64,000 bases of DNA from Actinokineospora bangkokensis (GCF_001940455.1 NZ_MKQR01000007.1:85378-149377), one strand, 5' to 3'. Positions 41,236-52,609 are shown, counted from the stretch's first letter. A program made the numbers and translations. The notes: generated by a model not told the origin, from the letters alone.

Positions 41236-43695
41236 TCAGTCCTGGGGCGGGTCCTGCCGGGGCTTGCGGGGTGGGCGGACGACGGAGCGTGGCCAGAGGC
41301 GGGAGCGCCAGTCGAGGGGGGCGGTGCGGCGCAGGCCGCGGACCACCTCGTCGAAGGCGGTGGTGAGGTGGGGGTCGGGGGACTGGCCGCCGTACCAGGA
41401 GCGCTCGACGGAGGTGACGACGGTGCGCAGCGCGGTCTGGCCCTGTTCGTCGAGGCTGTGGGCCTTGACGAGGCGGCGGGCGGCGGTGCGGACGGTGTCG
41501 GACGGGGGGACCTCGGAGCCGCGGTCCCAGGATTCGGCCAGCAGCTCCTGCCAGGCGGCGCTGGCGGCGGACGGGTCCTGGTGGGTGAGGGCTTCGCGGT
41601 GCTCCCGGCGCTGCCAGCCGCGGACGGCGAGGGGGACCGCGAGCAGGACGGCGAGGACGAGGAGGGCGCCGAGGAACCAGGACAGGGCCGAGAGCAGGAA
41701 GAACAGCGCCAGCGCACCGGCAGCGGCGGCGGCCGCGGCGGGCAGGCGGGCGGCCCTGGCCCGGGTCCTGCTCGCCAGGACGGACAGCGCCGCGCAGACC
41801 GCGACCAGCGCGAGGGCGACCCAGACCTGCCAGGGGAGGGCGAAGCCGGTGGTGGTCGCGCCCTGGCCCGGCGCGGCCTCGTCGGTGGCGGCGGGGGCCT
41901 GCTCGCCGGTGGTGGTCGGGGCGTTCTCCGCGCTGCCGGTGGGGACCTGCTCCTCGGGCGCGGTCGTCGTCGCGCCGCCCGCGCTGGGGTCGGCGGCGTA
42001 CGGGGGCTGGTAGCCGCGGCCGTCGCTGAGGGGGGTCGGGTCGAACAGGACCCAGCCGTTGTTGGGGAAGAAGACCTCGACCCAGGCGTGCGCGTCCTGG
42101 GTGGTGATCGAGCGGTAGTCGCCGGAGGCGAAGCCCGCCGTGTAGCCGATGGCCACGCGCGAGGGCAGGCCAGCCGCCCTGGCCAGCACGGCCATCGCCG
42201 ACGCGTACTGCTCGCAGAAGCCGACCTTGGAGTCGAACAGGAAGTCGGTCAGCGCCGCCTCGTCGCTGGAGGCCGCGGTCTGGGTGCGGTACTCGAAGCC
42301 GTTGCTGCGGTCGAAGTACTGCAACAGCGCCATCGCCCGGTCGTAGGCGGTGGCCTTGCCCCTGGTCAGGGTCTCGGCCAGCTCGGCCACCCTGGGGCTG
42401 ATGCCCTCGGCGTCGCGGTAGACCGGGTCCAGGCCGTCGTAGTCGGTTCCGGAGGCGCGCAGGTCCTCGACGCTGGGCTGGCTCAGGTCGGCGTCCTCGA
42501 CGTACTGGTCGAGCTTGCGGGTGGTGCGCGAGTACACCATGCCGCCGCTCTGGTCGTAGTACATGTCCTGCGGCAGGTCCGCCATCCGCCGGGGGATGCC
42601 GTAGACGGGGGCCCACAGGTCGTTGGAGCCGACCGGTTCGATCTCGATCCGCGTCACCGAGCCGCTGCCGCGGTCGCCCAGGCCCGCGGGCAGCGGGCCG
42701 TTGGCCGGGATCGCGTCGGACAGGGTGTCGGCGGCGATCCAGCCACCGGTGGGCTCGAAGCGGGGCAGCGTCATCGCGCGCAGGTAGCGGTTCTCGTTGC
42801 CCAGCCCGCGCACCCGGAACAGCTCCACGTTGCTGCCCTGGTCGAGCATGCCGCGCAGCGAGGTGAACGGCTTGAGCGCCAACCCGCCCGCCCCGTTGCC
42901 GGTGCCGCCCGCGCCGGGCAGCCCGCCGACGGTGCCGATGCCGGTCACCGCCACGCCCGCGACCAGGCCCAGCGCCAGCGCGCCGGACACGACGGCGACC
43001 GGTGAGCCCAGGCCCCGGCCGCCCGCGGGGATGGACGGGCGGTTGCGCCACAGTTGGTGCCGGTGCGCGCCGTCGACCGCCAGCAGGCCCGTGAACGACA
43101 GCGCGCCCAGCACGAACGACCACCAGGGCAGCAGGTCGTCGGCCAGCGAGGCGGGCACCGCGTAGACGCACAGCAGCACCAGCCCGCACGCCGCGGGCGC
43201 GCCCGCGGCCACCGCGAGGGTGTCCACCAGCACCGCCACCAAGCCGATGGCGATCACCACCAGGCACAGCACCGGCGCCGAGGCGTCCACCGGCGGCACG
43301 CCCACGCGCACCGCCTCCACGGACCGGCCCAGCACCTCGCCGAGCGCGGCGATCGCGTCCGGCCCAGGCAGCACGCCCAGGATGCCCTCGTCGGTGAACA
43401 GCGCCACCACCAGCAGCAGCAGCGAGACCAGCTGCGCCAGGCCGACGGCCAGGGTGGGTGTGCGGATCGACCGCAGGCCCATGCCGACCGCGGCCACCAC
43501 GATGATCGCGATGCCCGCGTAGCCGAGCCAGCGCAGGCCCTCGATCACCCCGGCGAGCGCCGTCGACGCGCACAGGGTGGTCAGCGCGGCCACCGCGGGG
43601 GTGACCGTCGTCGACCACTGCGCCGCGTCCGGGGTGCGCTCGTCCGGCGGCCCGGGGGCCAGCTGGGGTGCGGCGTGGTGCTGGGTCGTCGTCAT
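41236..43695 (-). CDS. TgpA-like membrane transglutaminase
   Basis: 819 residues. About six N-terminal membrane helices (residues 20-260, with a gap), an extracytoplasmic transglutaminase core (about 300-600), one further helix pair (about 640-700) and a cytoplasmic DUF4129-like tail. The catalytic triad motifs are VGFCEQYASAMAVLARAAGLPSR's start (Cys), TTQDAHAWVEVFF (His) and VLFDPTP (Asp). A Thr/Glu/Ala-rich linker follows the core. The ATG overlaps the DUF58 stop (ATGA), completing the moxR-DUF58-tgpA operon common in actinobacteria. Its substrate outside the cell is unknown. Confidence 0.92.
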   Translation of the reverse strand: MTTTQHHAAPQLAPGPPDERTPDAAQWSTTVTPAVAALTTLCASTALAGVIEGLRWLGYAGIAIIVVAAVGMGLRSIRTPTLAVGLAQLVSLLLLVVALFTDEGILGVLPGPDAIAALGEVLGRSVEAVRVGVPPVDASAPVLCLVVIAIGLVAVLVDTLAVAAGAPAACGLVLLCVYAVPASLADDLLPWWSFVLGALSFTGLLAVDGAHRHQLWRNRPSIPAGGRGLGSPVAVVSGALALGLVAGVAVTGIGTVGGLPGAGGTGNGAGGLALKPFTSLRGMLDQGSNVELFRVRGLGNENRYLRAMTLPRFEPTGGWIAADTLSDAIPANGPLPAGLGDRGSGSVTRIEIEPVGSNDLWAPVYGIPRRMADLPQDMYYDQSGGMVYSRTTRKLDQYVEDADLSQPSVEDLRASGTDYDGLDPVYRDAEGISPRVAELAETLTRGKATAYDRAMALLQYFDRSNGFEYRTQTAASSDEAALTDFLFDSKVGFCEQYASAMAVLARAAGLPSRVAIGYTAGFASGDYRSITTQDAHAWVEVFFPNNGWVLFDPTPLSDGRGYQPPYAADPSAGGATTTAPEEQVPTGSAENAPTTTGEQAPAATDEAAPGQGATTTGFALPWQVWVALALVAVCAALSVLASRTRARAARLPAAAAAAAGALALFFLLSALSWFLGALLVLAVLLAVPLAVRGWQRREHREALTHQDPSAASAAWQELLAESWDRGSEVPPSDTVRTAARRLVKAHSLDEQGQTALRTVVTSVERSWYGGQSPDPHLTTAFDEVVRGLRRTAPLDWRSRLWPRSVVRPPRKPRQDPPQD

Positions 43696-44992
43696 GTGCC
43701 CGCTCCGGCGATCATCGTCCCGTCGCGGCGGGACCCGGTGCGGCCGAGGTTCGCCCACACGCGGTTCATCGGGGTGTCCGGCGTGGCCACGGTGACGCCC
43801 CACCCCGCGCCGCTGAGCAGCGCGGCGGCGGCCGCCGGGTCCGCGCCCGGCTGCTCACCGCGGCTCCACGCCCCGGTGTCGAGCAGGACGGCCAGGCTGC
43901 GCGAGCCCCGGCTGCGGAACCGCAGCAGCCTGCCCAGCTCGTCCGGGGTGGCCGAGCCGAGCACCGCGATCAGCTCCTGGCCCCCGCCCGGGTCCGCCGG
44001 GCAGGAGATCTCGCGCTGGTGGCCCGGTTGCAGCGCGGCCAGCGCGTCGAGCACCGCCGCGTCGCTGTGGCCGCCGTCGCCGGTGTCGGAGACCAGCACG
44101 GTGCCGGTCTCGGTGACCAGCCGCACCTGGTGGCCGTAGCGGTGTAGGTGCACGCACACGCTCGCGGCGAAGGACACCGCCCACTCCAGGCTGGAGTCCG
44201 CGCCGCCGCCGCGGTGGCCGTGCGCCCGGTGGTCGAGCAGGACCGTCGTCCCGCCCCGCCACGGGCTCTCCTCCACCCGCACCATCATCTCGTCGCGCTT
44301 GGCCGTCGAGCGCCAGTGCACCTTGCGCAGGTCGTCGCCCTGCCGGTAGGGGCGCACCACGGCGTCGTCCTCGCCCTGGCCCGCCGAGAGCCGGTGCGAC
44401 CCGTCGTCGCCGGCGCCCAGCCCGGACCCGCCGGGCGCGCTGCTGAGCGGGAACACCCGGGGCACCACGACCAGCCGGGACGTGCCCGCCAGCTCGCGCT
44501 CGTACTCGGCCAGCCCGAACGGGTCGCTGATCGTCGCCTTGAGCGGTCCGAGCGCCTGGATGCCGCGCAGCATCGGCCGCACCGTGTACTGCAACTGCGT
44601 CCCGGAGTGCCGGGGCAGCCGCTCGATGAGGAACCGGGGCTTGCCGCCCAGCGCGTAGGGGACGCCGTCGGAGACCAGCAGGCCCACGGTGGGCAGCCTG
44701 CCGGTGCTGCGCACCGCGAGCACCACCTCGGCCCGCCCGCCCACCGGCACCCGGACGGGAGCGATGTACCGCCGCGCCTGCAGGCCGACCCTGGTCGCGG
44801 AGGTCAGCGCGGTCACCAGCAGCGGCAGCGCGACGACGAACACCGACACGCGCAGCAGGTCGCGCTCGTTGAGCACCACCGAGCACAGCGCCGCGGCCAC
44901 CCCGGCGGCCAGCAGGCACCGGCCGCGGGTGGTCAGGCCGGACAGGGCGCCGCGCAGGCCACCGCGGTCGCGCGTCGGCGGGGGACCGGGTC

Positions 44993-44996
<4 letters not shown>
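43692..44996 (-). CDS. DUF58 protein of the MoxR-linked operon, probable CTG start
   Basis: 434 residues: two N-terminal membrane helices (from CLLAAGVAAALCSVVL on), an extracytoplasmic-looking beta region, and the DUF58 core with SDPFGLAEYERE, VRPYRQGDDLRKVHWRSTAK and a von-Willebrand-like C-terminal part. It partners MoxR ATPases in chaperone-like assembly (family view). In this frame there is no ATG, GTG or TTG between the MoxR stop region and the first helix. CTG at 44996 overlaps the moxR stop (CTGA) and has AAGGGG 7 nt upstream, so a CTG start is proposed; a GTG inside helix one would delete the anchor. Confidence 0.85.
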
Positions 44997-46228
<1,232 letters not shown>

Positions 46229-46331
46229 GCGACCTCCTGCTGGTTCACGGCGGCCATCCAGGTCCGCTCGCCGCCGCCCCCCGAACCGGCGGCAGGGAGC
46301 GGTGCCGGACTCACGCCATCGCAAGTCCCGT

Positions 46332-46536
46332 GCCGAACGCCAGCCTGTCATCCAGTGTGTCAAACCGCGGCGAGGTACCCCACCCCTCCGGACAGGAGTG
46401 CTCATCCCGGACACGTCCCGGCCCGTTCGGCGGGAGGCCGTCCGGCCGCCGCCGAACGCGCGCCGGTTCGGCCGAAGGGCCGACCCCCGGGCCGGTCGGA
46501 CGGTCCCCGAGGGCAGTTCCGGCGCCTGGGCCGAAC
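46332..46536. promoter_or_regulatory. Cluster of GCCGAAC/GTTCGGC motifs upstream of moxR
   Basis: Five copies of the 7-mer GCCGAAC in either orientation (46332, 46425, 46451, 46466 and 46530 as start positions) within ~205 bp, one inside the palindrome TTCGGCCGAA (46467-46476), plus GTTGC-N4-GCAAC at 46544-46557. The region is the non-coding gap between moxR and mraZ, most likely the moxR control region. Binding protein unknown. Confidence 0.4.
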
Positions 46537-46828
46537 GGGTGCCGTTGCAAACGCAACATCTCTGCGGGTTGACTCTGTGTGAACGAGTGGCGCGCGGCCC
46601 GGCCCGGCGACCCGCGTTCCCCCACCGCGCCCCACGGAGTCCCCCACAGCGCCCCACAACCCGCCCTGACGTGCGGCAGGAGGGGGCTCGCGGCCCCTCT
46701 GGAGGGCTGCTGGCGGCGCTTCGCCGGTAACCCTAGTCAGTGGTGCCCCCACCGCCCCCCACTCCGACCCCCACCCCTTCACCTGCGGAAACAGCGGATC
46801 TCGCGGCGCTGGACAGGCTCCGTTCGCG

Positions 46829-46870
46829 TTGACTGTGGGCGGAAGTGGGGTACTGTGGGGCCAAGTGGGG
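46829..46870 (+). promoter_or_regulatory. mraZ promoter with four MraZ-type boxes
   Basis: TTGACT (46829-46834), 16 nt, TACTGT (46851-46856) form a housekeeping-type promoter. Through and after it run GTGGGC, GTGGGG, GTGGGG, GTGGGG at 46835, 46845, 46855 and 46865, a strict 10-bp period. MraZ binds direct TGGGN repeats with this period upstream of its own gene in other bacteria, so this is very likely the autoregulatory site of the dcw operon. Confidence 0.85.
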
Positions 46871-46924
46871 CGGCAGGGGGCTCCACGACCGATCCGACGG
46901 GTTCGGTGGGGAGGTGAGGGCCGG

Positions 46925-47356
46925 GTGTTCCTCGGCACGCACACCCCCAAGCTCGACGACAAGGGGCGGCTGACACTGCCTGCCAAGTTCCGAGACGCCC
47001 TCGCGGGTGGGTTGATGGTCACGAAGGGTCAGGACCACTGCCTCTTCGTGTTCCCGCGGGCGGAGTTCGAGGAGATGGCTCGCAAGGTCGCCGCCGCACC
47101 CCTGACGAACGAAGCGGTGCGCGCCTACCAGCGGTACCTGTTCGCCGGAACGGACGAGCAGCGACCCGATGGCCAGGGGCGAATCGCGATCGCACCGGAG
47201 CTGCGGCGCTACGCGGGCCTGTCCAAGGACTGCGTCGTCATCGGGGCGATCACCAGGCTGGAGATCTGGGACGCGCAGGCGTGGCAGACCTACCTGGACG
47301 AGCACGAGGAGGACTACTCCCAAGCGCGGGAGGAGGTCCTGCCCGGCGTGTTCTGA
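46925..47356 (+). CDS. mraZ: Transcriptional regulator MraZ
   Basis: 143 residues with two SpoVT/AbrB-like repeats: [20 protein letters not shown] at the start (DDKGR..LPAKFR motif) and [20 protein letters not shown] in the second half. It is a DNA-binding repressor of the division and cell-wall cluster and opens that cluster here. GTG start 54 bp behind the last GTGGGG box. The 197-bp gap to rsmH shows no gene of its own. Confidence 0.97.
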   Translation: MFLGTHTPKLDDKGRLTLPAKFRDALAGGLMVTKGQDHCLFVFPRAEFEEMARKVAAAPLTNEAVRAYQRYLFAGTDEQRPDGQGRIAIAPELRRYAGLSKDCVVIGAITRLEIWDAQAWQTYLDEHEEDYSQAREEVLPGVF

Positions 47357-47553
47357 GGTCGACCCGGTCGACCTCGGCACCGGCGGGGACGAGGGGGACA
47401 CGGGTGCCGCCAGGCCTCGGTCCGCTCGCCTTCGGCCTTGGCACACCTTCCCCGGTGCCAAGTCCGACGAGCGGGCGGGGACCTGGCGGCATCCGACCAT
47501 CCGGCGCGTCGCGGGGAGAGCGCGGCGCGGGCCGGGAGTTCGGAGGAAGGGTT

Positions 47554-48516
47554 GTGCGCGTGACCGAACGGCCTCGGCACGTCCCGGTGCTGCTCGACCG
47601 CATCCTCGAGCTCTTCGCCCCCGCGCTGGCCGACCGCGACGCGGTCGTGGTCGACGCCACCCTCGGCCTCGGCGGCCACGCCGACGCGCTGCTCAGCGCC
47701 CACCCCCGGCTCACCCTGGTCGGCCTCGACCGCGACCCGCAGGCCCTGGCGCTCGCGGGCGAGCGGCTGGCCCGCCACGGCTCCCGGGTCCACCTGGTGC
47801 ACACCGTCTACGACGGCCTCCCCGACGCGCTCGCGGGCCTCGGCCTGCGCCGGGTGCAGGGCGTGCTGTTCGACCTCGGCGTGTCCTCCATGCAGCTCGA
47901 CGTCGCCGAGCGCGGCTTCGCCTACTCCCGCGACGCCCCGCTCGACATGCGGATGGACCCCACCACCGGGCAGACCGCCGCCGACGTGCTCAACACCTAC
48001 TCCCACGGCGACCTCACCAGGGTCCTGCGCGACTACGGCGAGGAGCGGTTCGCCGCCAAGATCGCCAAGGCCGTGCTGGCCGAGCGCGACAAGGAGCCGT
48101 TCACCTCCAGCGCCCGGCTGGTCGAGCTGCTCTACGCCGTGCTCCCGGCGGCCAGCCTGCGCACCGGCGGCCACCCGGCCAAGCGCACCTTCCAGGCCCT
48201 GCGCGTGGAGGTCAACGCCGAGCTGGACGTGCTGCGCCGCGCCGTCCCCGCCGCGATCGCCGCGCTGGCCGTGGGCGGGCGCATCGTCGTGGAGTCCTAC
48301 CAGTCCCTAGAGGACCGGATCGTCAAGCGCGCCCTCACCGAGCTGGCGCGCTCGTCGGCCCCACCCGACCTGCCCGTCGAGCTCCCCGAGCACGCCCCGC
48401 AGCTGCGCCTGCTCACCCGCGGCGCCGAGATGGCCGACGAGCAGGAGACCGAGCACAACCCCCGCGCGCAGTCGGTGCGCCTGCGCGCGGCAGAACGCGT
48501 CAAGGAGGCCCCGTGA
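47554..48516 (+). CDS. rsmH: 16S rRNA (cytosine-1402-N4)-methyltransferase
   Basis: 320-residue SAM methyltransferase (MraW) acting on the decoding centre of 16S rRNA. Motifs are [27 protein letters not shown] (SAM site), [31 protein letters not shown] and [16 protein letters not shown] 47554 has GGAGG 7 nt upstream; GTG 47560 is an alternative. The stop overlaps the ftsL start by 4 bp, so the two are coupled. Confidence 0.96.
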   Translation: MRVTERPRHVPVLLDRILELFAPALADRDAVVVDATLGLGGHADALLSAHPRLTLVGLDRDPQALALAGERLARHGSRVHLVHTVYDGLPDALAGLGLRRVQGVLFDLGVSSMQLDVAERGFAYSRDAPLDMRMDPTTGQTAADVLNTYSHGDLTRVLRDYGEERFAAKIAKAVLAERDKEPFTSSARLVELLYAVLPAASLRTGGHPAKRTFQALRVEVNAELDVLRRAVPAAIAALAVGGRIVVESYQSLEDRIVKRALTELARSSAPPDLPVELPEHAPQLRLLTRGAEMADEQETEHNPRAQSVRLRAAERVKEAP

Positions 48517-49295
48517 CCGCGCCCGCCAGGAAGACCGAGCAGGCGCCCGCCGCGGAGCCCGTCGACCAGCCGCGCAGGCCCGTGCGCCGCCGGACGACCA
48601 CCGCCCGCCGCGGCACCGCCGAGGCGTTGCAGACCCCCCGGCGCGCGGCCGAACGCGCGACCGCGCCCGCCGAGGAGAAGGCGGGCCGCACCCGCACGGC
48701 CGCCGCCGAGCGCGCCTACGCCCGCCGCGCCCAGCGCGAGGGCCGTCCCCCGGCGCACAACTCCAACCACCGCCGCTCCACCGCGACCGCCACCACGACC
48801 GAGGCCACCCCCGGCCGCGCGTCGTTCGTGGTGCTGGTCATCGTGGTGCTGTGCGCGGGCGTGGCCGCGACGCTGTGGCTGACCACCCAGGCCATCGCGG
48901 ACTCCTACCGGTTGGAGGCCGCCAAGCAGGCCGTCACCGAGCTGTCCGAGCGCGAGGCCCAGCTCCAGCGCGAGGTCTCCCGCGAGGAGTCGGCCTCGGC
49001 GCTGGCCGAGCGCGCCCGCGCCCTGGGCATGGTCCCCGGCGGCGACCCCGGGCACATCGTGGTCGGCGCGAACGGCGAGGTCACCGTGATCGGCGACCCC
49101 ACCCCGGCCGCCACCCCGGCCCCCGTCCTGTCCCCGCAGGAGATCGCCGCCCAGCAGCAGGCAGCGCAGGAACAGGCAGCGCAGGAACAGGCCGCGCGGG
49201 ACCAGGCAGCGCGGGACCAGGCCGCCCAGCAGCAGGCGAACCAGCCCGCGGGGCAGACCCCGCAGGGGCAGCCCGCCCCCGCGGCCGGTGGCTGA
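48513..49295 (+). CDS. ftsL: FtsL-like septum-formation protein with Ala/Gln repeat tail
   Basis: 260 residues, bitopic membrane protein. The ~100-residue cytoplasmic part is rich in Arg/Ala/Thr, a membrane helix lies at about 104-125 ([20 protein letters not shown]), then a leucine-zipper-like coiled coil ([20 protein letters not shown]) and the conserved [14 protein letters not shown]. It belongs to the divisome subcomplex with FtsQ and FtsB-type proteins. The C-terminus carries five 5-residue Ala-Ala-Gln-Glu-Gln type repeats and is Pro-rich. It lies exactly between rsmH and ftsI as expected; the N-terminal and C-terminal extensions are longer than in most bacteria. Confidence 0.88.
   Translation: MTAPARKTEQAPAAEPVDQPRRPVRRRTTTARRGTAEALQTPRRAAERATAPAEEKAGRTRTAAAERAYARRAQREGRPPAHNSNHRRSTATATTTEATPGRASFVVLVIVVLCAGVAATLWLTTQAIADSYRLEAAKQAVTELSEREAQLQREVSREESASALAERARALGMVPGGDPGHIVVGANGEVTVIGDPTPAATPAPVLSPQEIAAQQQAAQEQAAQEQAARDQAARDQAAQQQANQPAGQTPQGQPAPAAGG
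49161..49235 (+). repeat. Five 15-bp tandem repeats in ftsL
   Basis: Units GCAGCGCAGGAACAG (twice, identical), GCCGCGCGGGACCAG, GCAGCGCGGGACCAG and GCCGCCCAGCAGCAG. Frame-preserving coding repeats that can change length by slippage. Confidence 0.85.
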
Positions 49296-49501
49296 TGCCG
49301 GTCAGCCACCGCGGTCCTGGTCGGTGCTCCCCGCCGCGCGGGGGGCGCGCCCCGGCGGGTCGGTCGTGACGTGATGGTGTCGATGGATCTCCTCTCCGGT
49401 GGGTGCCCGCCTGGAGTCCGGCGTGGAGCGTCGCGGTGCGACGGTCCACAGCGGCGGGTCGGTGCGCGGGTTCGAGTGGTGCGTGGGAAGGGTGACCGCT
49501 G

Positions 49502-51457
49502 ATGGCGAACCAGTACCGGGGTGGACCCGGCGGCAGGCGGCCCGCGGTGCGCCGCGTCCCGGGCCCGGTGCGCCAGCGGCCGCGCCCCCCGGTGCCGCAC
49601 GGCAAGCTCCGGCGGGTCGCCAAGCGCGCGGCGGGCACCGACCACCGGGTGCGGGTCGTCGTCGTGCGGTTCCTGCTCATCGCCTCCCTGGTCGCGGCGG
49701 GGATGAAGCTGGTCCAGGTCCAGGGGTTCGAGGCCGAGGCGCTGGCGTCGCGGGCCGAGCGCCAGCGGACCGAGACCATCCCGATCCCGGCGACCCGCGG
49801 GTCCATCCTCGACCGCGACGGCGTGCGGCTGGCGTTCACCGTCGAGACCCGGGCCATCGCCTACCGCCCCATCGCCCAGCGCGCCGAGATCGACAAGGCC
49901 AACGCCGCCGACCCCACCAAGCCCCTGTCGTTCGACCAGGAGACCGCCGACATCGCCCGGCGCATGCACGAGGTGCTCGGTGACCAGGTGAACGAGGCGG
50001 ACCTGCTGACCAAGCTGCGCTCGGACACCAAGTTCGTCTACCTGGTCACCAACGCCGACCCCGCGGGCACCCGCGTCCTCAAGCAGGAGTTCCCGCAGCT
50101 CAACGTCGAGGACCGGGCGATGCGCGAGTACCCGGGCGGCAGCCTCGCGGCCAACGTCGTCGGCTACGCGAACTGGCGCAGCGACGACACCGACACCGAC
50201 AAGCACAACCTGCACGGCCTCGTCGGCCTGGAGGCCCTGCGCGACAACGTCCTGTCCGGCACCCCCGGCAGCCAGGTCGTCGAGACCCAGAGCGGCACTG
50301 ACGTGGTCATCCCCGGCACCGAGCGCGACCAGCACCCCGCCGTCGACGGGTCGGACCTGCAGCTCACCATCGACTCCGACCTGCAGTACTACGTCCAGCA
50401 GAAGGCCGCCGAGTACGCCAAGCGCTCCGGCGCGCAGAGCGCCAGCGTCGTGGTCATGGACGCCAAGACCGGTGAGGTCTACGCCCTGGCGAACGACAAG
50501 ACGTTCGACCCCTCCCAGCCCGGCGGCCTCGACCCCGCCCTGCTGGCCAACCCGGCCGTCACCACCCCGTACGAGCCCGGGTCGGTGAACAAGATCGTCA
50601 CCGCGATGGCCGCCATCGAGTACGGCATCACCACCCCCGACGCGGTGCAGACCGTGCCCGGCTCGATCAAGGTCGCGGACCGCACCGTGGGCGACGCCTG
50701 GTCCCACGGCCCGATCAAGCTGTCCACCACCGGCATCTTCGCCAAGTCCTCCAACGTCGGCACCCTGATGCTCGCCGACCAGGTGGGACCCGACCGCTAC
50801 GCGGACATGCTCGCCCGACTCGGCATCGGCAAGCGCACCGGCATCGGCCTGCCCGGCGAGAGCCCCGGCAGCCTGCTGCCGCAGAACCAGTGGTCCGGCA
50901 GCACCTTCGGCAACCTGCCCATCGGCCAAGGCCTGTCCATGACGGTCCTGCAGATGGCAGGCATGTACCAGGCCATCGCCAACGACGGCGTCCGCGTCCC
51001 ACCCCGGATCGTCTCCGCCACCATCGCCCCGGACGGCACCCGCACCGCCGAACCCCGCCCCGAGGGCGTCCGCGTCGTCAGCCCCGAGACCGCCAAGACG
51101 GTCCGCGACATGCTCCGCTCGGTGGTGCAGAAGGCCCCGCACCAGAACAGCGGCACCGCCCCCGACGCCGCCCTGACCGGCTACCAGATCTCCGGCAAGA
51201 CCGGCACCGCCCAGCAGTACGACCCAGCCCTGGGCCGCTACAGCGACAGCAACTACTGGATCACCTTCGCGGGCATCCTCCCCGCCGACAACCCCCGCTT
51301 CGTCGTCGGCATGGTCTACGACAAGCCCGTCTACACCTCACCGCAAGGCCACTCCGCCGCCCTCTTCTTCCACGACATCGCCTCCTACATCGCGCAGCGG
51401 TACGACATCCCGCTGTCCAAGGAGCAGTCACCGGTGGTGCCGTTGCAACTGCCGTGA
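49502..51457 (+). CDS. ftsI: Division-specific transpeptidase (PBP3, FtsI)
   Basis: 651 residues, class B penicillin-binding protein cross-linking septal peptidoglycan. A basic cytoplasmic N-terminus, one membrane helix (about 54-72), the pedestal domain starting ATRGSILDRDG, and the transpeptidase domain with S361-V-N-K364, S416-S-N418 and K566-T-G568. A PASTA domain is absent. ATG with a weak GAAGGG site. The 206-bp ftsL-ftsI gap holds no recognised element. It should be followed by murE, but a beta-lactamase gene on the other strand intervenes. Confidence 0.97.
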   Translation: MANQYRGGPGGRRPAVRRVPGPVRQRPRPPVPHGKLRRVAKRAAGTDHRVRVVVVRFLLIASLVAAGMKLVQVQGFEAEALASRAERQRTETIPIPATRGSILDRDGVRLAFTVETRAIAYRPIAQRAEIDKANAADPTKPLSFDQETADIARRMHEVLGDQVNEADLLTKLRSDTKFVYLVTNADPAGTRVLKQEFPQLNVEDRAMREYPGGSLAANVVGYANWRSDDTDTDKHNLHGLVGLEALRDNVLSGTPGSQVVETQSGTDVVIPGTERDQHPAVDGSDLQLTIDSDLQYYVQQKAAEYAKRSGAQSASVVVMDAKTGEVYALANDKTFDPSQPGGLDPALLANPAVTTPYEPGSVNKIVTAMAAIEYGITTPDAVQTVPGSIKVADRTVGDAWSHGPIKLSTTGIFAKSSNVGTLMLADQVGPDRYADMLARLGIGKRTGIGLPGESPGSLLPQNQWSGSTFGNLPIGQGLSMTVLQMAGMYQAIANDGVRVPPRIVSATIAPDGTRTAEPRPEGVRVVSPETAKTVRDMLRSVVQKAPHQNSGTAPDAALTGYQISGKTGTAQQYDPALGRYSDSNYWITFAGILPADNPRFVVGMVYDKPVYTSPQGHSAALFFHDIASYIAQRYDIPLSKEQSPVVPLQLP

Positions 51458-51564
51458 TCGGTGGTGCTGGGACTCCGCTTGCGCAGAGCGTGAAAGAGCG
51501 CGGGAGTGCGGGGTTGAGCCCAGGTGGGTGGTGGGGTGCGCGGGCCAAGCAGCTGCCGGATGGT

Positions 51565-51596
51565 GGGGTCTGTCCTGACCGGTCAGGACAGACCCC
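51565..51596. terminator. Perfect 32-bp palindrome between ftsI and bla
   Basis: GGGGTCTGTCCTGACC followed directly by its complement GGTCAGGACAGACCCC: a 16-bp stem without spacer, in the 207-bp gap between convergent ftsI and bla. On the plus strand it is followed by CCTTA. It fits a bidirectional terminator. Confidence 0.8.
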
Positions 51597-51664
51597 CCTT
51601 ACGGCTTGCGAAGGGTCGAGAAGTGGTTTCGGTGAGCGCATGGACCTCCTGGGGGTCGTGGCTG

Positions 51665-52609
51665 TCAGGTGAGGGCTCGCGCGATGGTGCGGGTTGCCTC
51701 GGCGAGCGTGGGGCGGGTGGTGGCGCCGGGTTTGGTGGGGGCGGTGAACAGGACGATGACCCAGGGGGCTCGGCCGGGGGGTTGGATGGTGGCCGCGTTG
51801 TTGACCTCGCCCTGGGAGCCTGAGCCGGACTTGTCGGCCACGTCCCAGGTCGGGGGGAGGCCTGCTCGGATCAGGTCCTTGCCGGTGGTGCTGGCGCGCA
51901 TCCAGGTGAGGAGCTGGGTGCGGTTCTCCGCGGACAGGGCGTTCTCCACCGTCAGCTTGCGCAGGGTTGCCGCGTAGGCCGCCGGGGTGGAGGTGTCCCG
52001 GGTGTCGCCCGGGGTGGTGTCGTTGAGGGTCGGTTCTGTGCGGTCGCAGCGGCTGGTGGTGTCTCCCAGGGTGCGGAGGTAGGCCGTCAGGCCCTCGGGC
52101 TCCCCGACGAGGGGGAGCAGGAGGTTGTAGGCCGGGTTGTCACTGACTGTCAGGGCTGCCTCGCACAGGGCTGCCACGGTCATGCCCTCGGACACGTGCT
52201 GGGCGGTGGTGGGGGAGTGCGCCAGGAGGTCGGCCGGGGTGTAGCGGATCACGCGGTCCAGCAGGCCCGGCTGCCCCGACCGGGCCTGCAGCACTGCCGA
52301 CGACACGAGGACCTTGGCCGTCGAGCACATCAGGAACCGCTCGTCCGCGCGGTGGCGGACCTCGGTGCCCGATCCGGTGTCCACCGCGTACACCCCGAGC
52401 CGACCCCCCATCACCTCCTCCAGGGCCGCCAGCTCGCGCTGCGCCGTCGCCACCGCGGGGGTCGGATCCCGTGGGGCGTCGGAGGTCGAGCCGGTCGGTC
52501 CCGGGGGAGCGGCCGGTGTGGACGGACTCGCACACCCGGCCAGCACCGCGCCCAGCCCTCCCAGGAGGACCGTGCGCCGGGTCGTGGACGGGTATCGCGC
52601 GTGGGTCAC
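51665..52609 (-). CDS. bla: Class A beta-lactamase (Tat/lipoprotein-type signal)
   Basis: 314 residues. The N-terminus has twin arginines (TTRRTVLLGG) and a lipobox LAGC (C26), so the enzyme is probably Tat-exported and lipid-anchored. Class A motifs are complete: S96-T-A-K99, S156-D-N158, E192 in TEPTLND, and K260-S-G. It should hydrolyse beta-lactams outside the membrane. GTG with AGGAG 7 nt upstream. It sits on the opposite strand inside the dcw cluster, between ftsI and murE, and its wobble positions look slightly less GC-saturated than its neighbours', which hints at later acquisition. Confidence 0.95.
   Translation of the reverse strand: MTHARYPSTTRRTVLLGGLGAVLAGCASPSTPAAPPGPTGSTSDAPRDPTPAVATAQRELAALEEVMGGRLGVYAVDTGSGTEVRHRADERFLMCSTAKVLVSSAVLQARSGQPGLLDRVIRYTPADLLAHSPTTAQHVSEGMTVAALCEAALTVSDNPAYNLLLPLVGEPEGLTAYLRTLGDTTSRCDRTEPTLNDTTPGDTRDTSTPAAYAATLRKLTVENALSAENRTQLLTWMRASTTGKDLIRAGLPPTWDVADKSGSGSQGEVNNAATIQPPGRAPWVIVLFTAPTKPGATTRPTLAEATRTIARALT

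Noticed and set aside
39698-43618. 1306-codon minus-strand frame over the acyl-CoA dehydrogenase 3' end, DUF3040 and the transglutaminase
   Set aside because: Crosses a textbook terminator and three real genes; Arg/Gly/Ala-rich nonsense translation.
46579-46917. 112-codon frame upstream of mraZ
   Set aside because: Overlaps the mraZ promoter and GTGGG boxes; Pro/Arg-rich, no ribosome-binding site, no family.
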